Positions 63,701 to 64,000 of a stretch of 64,000 nucleotides of DNA are shown here, in pieces; the first letter of the stretch is position 1, and each line of letters starts with the position of its first letter. Under the pieces are notes generated by a model. The model was not told the origin of the DNA. It searched no databases and was given only the letters and a program-made list of their open reading frames with translations. Source of the DNA: Candidatus Omnitrophota bacterium (GTDB taxonomy: Bacteria; Hinthialibacterota; Hinthialibacteria; Hinthialibacterales; Hinthialibacteraceae); assembly GCA_003598175.1 (NCBI GenBank), contig QZKN01000016.1, forward strand, positions 27,523 through 91,522, written 5' to 3'. Made by a program: the position numbers and the translations under genes.

Positions 63701-64000
63701 GACGCGTGTTATTTTGCCAAGACGGTCGATCACGCCGGTCACTCGTTCCGTATTTACGTCGGACTCAAATTGGATGAGATTGTTGTTCGGATCCGTCAGG
63801 GATTTCATCACCCGCGCCTGATGATCGTGTTGGAAGGTCCGGCGGTTGCCATCCGCATACGTGATCGTAAATTGGCTCAGCTCCTGATTGTATGGATCGT
63901 ATTGATTGGCAAAAATCGTGGATCGATTCCCGTACGCATCCGTTTGCGTGTAGATGACGCCGCGCGGGATATAGTTGTTATTATATTCCATCGTGTAGGG
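60767..64000 (-). CDS. RHS/YD-repeat protein (5' end beyond the right edge)
   Basis: At least 1077 residues of a large surface or secreted RHS-repeat protein; the frame is open to the window edge. Dozens of YD repeats are visible, such as TYTYNQAGQVLTETNPLGG, TYTYNNDGTLAS, FGYDLMDRLTSITDEKGN and YTYDLMDRLTQTTDPLGN. The hyperconserved RHS core end is YDARTARFLSREPVWPQ...NPYQYALSNPISHVDPTGQ. About 190 residues follow that end, predicted helical and charged (RQDLQRFGERWGWSQERIDAE), ending in AWNMTREQGERLWGNR. In polymorphic toxins this tail is the effector; no known nuclease or other toxin motif is recognised here. The next gene downstream starts 51 bases after the stop and carries its own YD stub, so it may be an RHS-derived or cargo-linked partner. 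It does not look like a small immunity gene. Confidence 0.9.
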   Translation of the reverse strand, partial: PYTMEYNNNYIPRGVIYTQTDAYGNRSTIFANQYDPYNQELSQFTITYADGNRRTFQHDHQARVMKSLTDPNNNLIQFESDVNTERVTGVIDRLGKITRVTYHDPTGQISSYTNAKGITTSLQYTEQNQTFVNPFNLEQVSFAFYNHTRIDNPNNASETFTYDEKGNNVSRTDAYGAMWSYTYNQAGQVLTETNPLGGVITYTYNNDGTLASKKDSETGTGVYGYDQYKRLTSVTNPDGTTVRFGYDLMDRLTSITDEKGNITQYIYNQNGKIVKRIEADGREAVYTYDLMDRLTQTTDPLGNTSTTAFDSMERISSLTDAEGRQSRYGYNKDGSLTQVILGGQTWQIGRDVEGVISSRTSPMGETYTFQTDNIGLTTAVTNPLGKTTQYARNAFNRIVSVTDPMSNAKTYDYDARGGMSGAGMMGIGAASYGRNHLGELSSITDLNGNLWSFVHTSMGRLNSISDPLGNTWQFHYDNRGRQNRILYPGGLTLTKTFDAAGNVIRKVWSDGTDIQFGYDPLNRLLSTSDLRLARDAAGQVVATSVNDATFAAAYDKSGRVISVSYNNNAVTVTYTYDGTTGLLTRVTDNVTGSQVDFAYDNNFRQTGMNRSNGVNAVMTWNAASQLVRVRDGAFLDAELSFDHAGRVTQTTMNHIPLDPVPLMRSGTDAFSYDNASRISGSNYSYDAIGRLTTSPNYTFHWAASNSLTGVNTATLQYNGLGNLIRRTESGQTIRYDYNYAINLAPIMAEQDGLTGQYLRYYVWTPDGSLLYMIDAANGNSVYFYHFDPLGTTLALTNTSGTITDSYAYDPNGRLLQHTGDNPQPFTYAGKWGVRQEGASGELYHMRDRYYDARTARFLSREPVWPQLADPRKLNPYQYALSNPISHVDPTGQDEEDIEIRTRIAYSERYVDPLFMTWVNMRIQQREQLRQDLQRFGERWGWSQERIDAEIRDALSGGSFDVSSIQKALQLYPGDPLDVHAILTNRNGPGKFVGKVRWFARFGGVRRLIGEGEHLYLSPEQFQQLINEMREQNTQLMRLEMEADYREGDRVEQWGNAVDVSVAWNMTREQGERLWGNR

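Overview
This window reads as chromosome from an uncultured, Gram-negative-type bacterium. Evidence for two membranes: lipoprotein and Sec signal peptides, a tripartite tricarboxylate transporter with a periplasmic binding protein, and a CreD-like inner-membrane protein. The very large secreted proteins with Thr-Pro linkers, Omnitrophota/Hydrogenedentota-type pseudopilin, DUF1638/UroD-like pair, minimal SufC/SufB pair and regulatory PTS fit deep-branching candidate phyla near the PVC/FCB/Omnitrophota assemblage. I cannot fix the phylum from sequence alone. I saw no rRNA, tRNA, CRISPR array, transposase or integrase.

Layout. 0-6.3 kb: glycan breakdown and envelope genes (end of a possible GH20-like enzyme, a GH89 alpha-N-acetylglucosaminidase, CreD-like protein, secreted calcineurin-like phosphoesterase). 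6.4-20.3 kb: large exported proteins (a PPC-repeat protein; a 2098-residue NHL/PPC/subtilisin mosaic; a tandemly duplicated LivK-like binding protein; two unknowns). 20.65-26.35 kb: a pseudopilin gene split by a 5,105-bp insertion bounded by a 7-bp direct repeat. Removing the insertion restores one 199-codon frame. The AT-rich cargo holds a response regulator and a three-gene cluster: a Sec-exported, Cys-rich peptide with a double-glycine leader, a secreted unknown, and an exported C39-peptidase-like/DUF1573 protein with C-H-D triad spacing. This is the best candidate for an undescribed system here.

26.4-30.9 kb: a compact leftward operon hpf-ptsN-hprK-ptsH-ptsI-yggU, a phosphorelay without EIIB/EIIC and so probably regulatory. 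31.5-41 kb: a secreted two-domain protein, an orphan DNA methyltransferase, a TctA/B/C transporter, an RraA-like protein that unusually carries a lipoprotein signal, and a DUF1638 + UroD-like pair. This suggests uptake and processing of a carboxylate or methylated compound. 41.2-50 kb: a FecR/DUF6600 protein, a CHAT-protease/multi-membrane-span fusion, and a zf-TFIIB + LemA + M48 metalloprotease set. 50-56.6 kb: minimal SufC/SufB Fe-S assembly pair, AhpD-like protein, Rrf2 regulator, a BaiN-type flavoprotein and a hybrid histidine kinase. 56.9-64 kb: a chimeric YD-repeat/double-FGE-domain protein downstream of a large RHS protein that runs off the right edge.

A dispersed family of intergenic palindromic repeats punctuates the window. 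Its core is a 5-bp stem whose bases covary between copies, and it is commonly joined to a second, variable palindrome. Start sites were chosen from visible ribosome binding sites. All family names come from motif recognition, not database searches.
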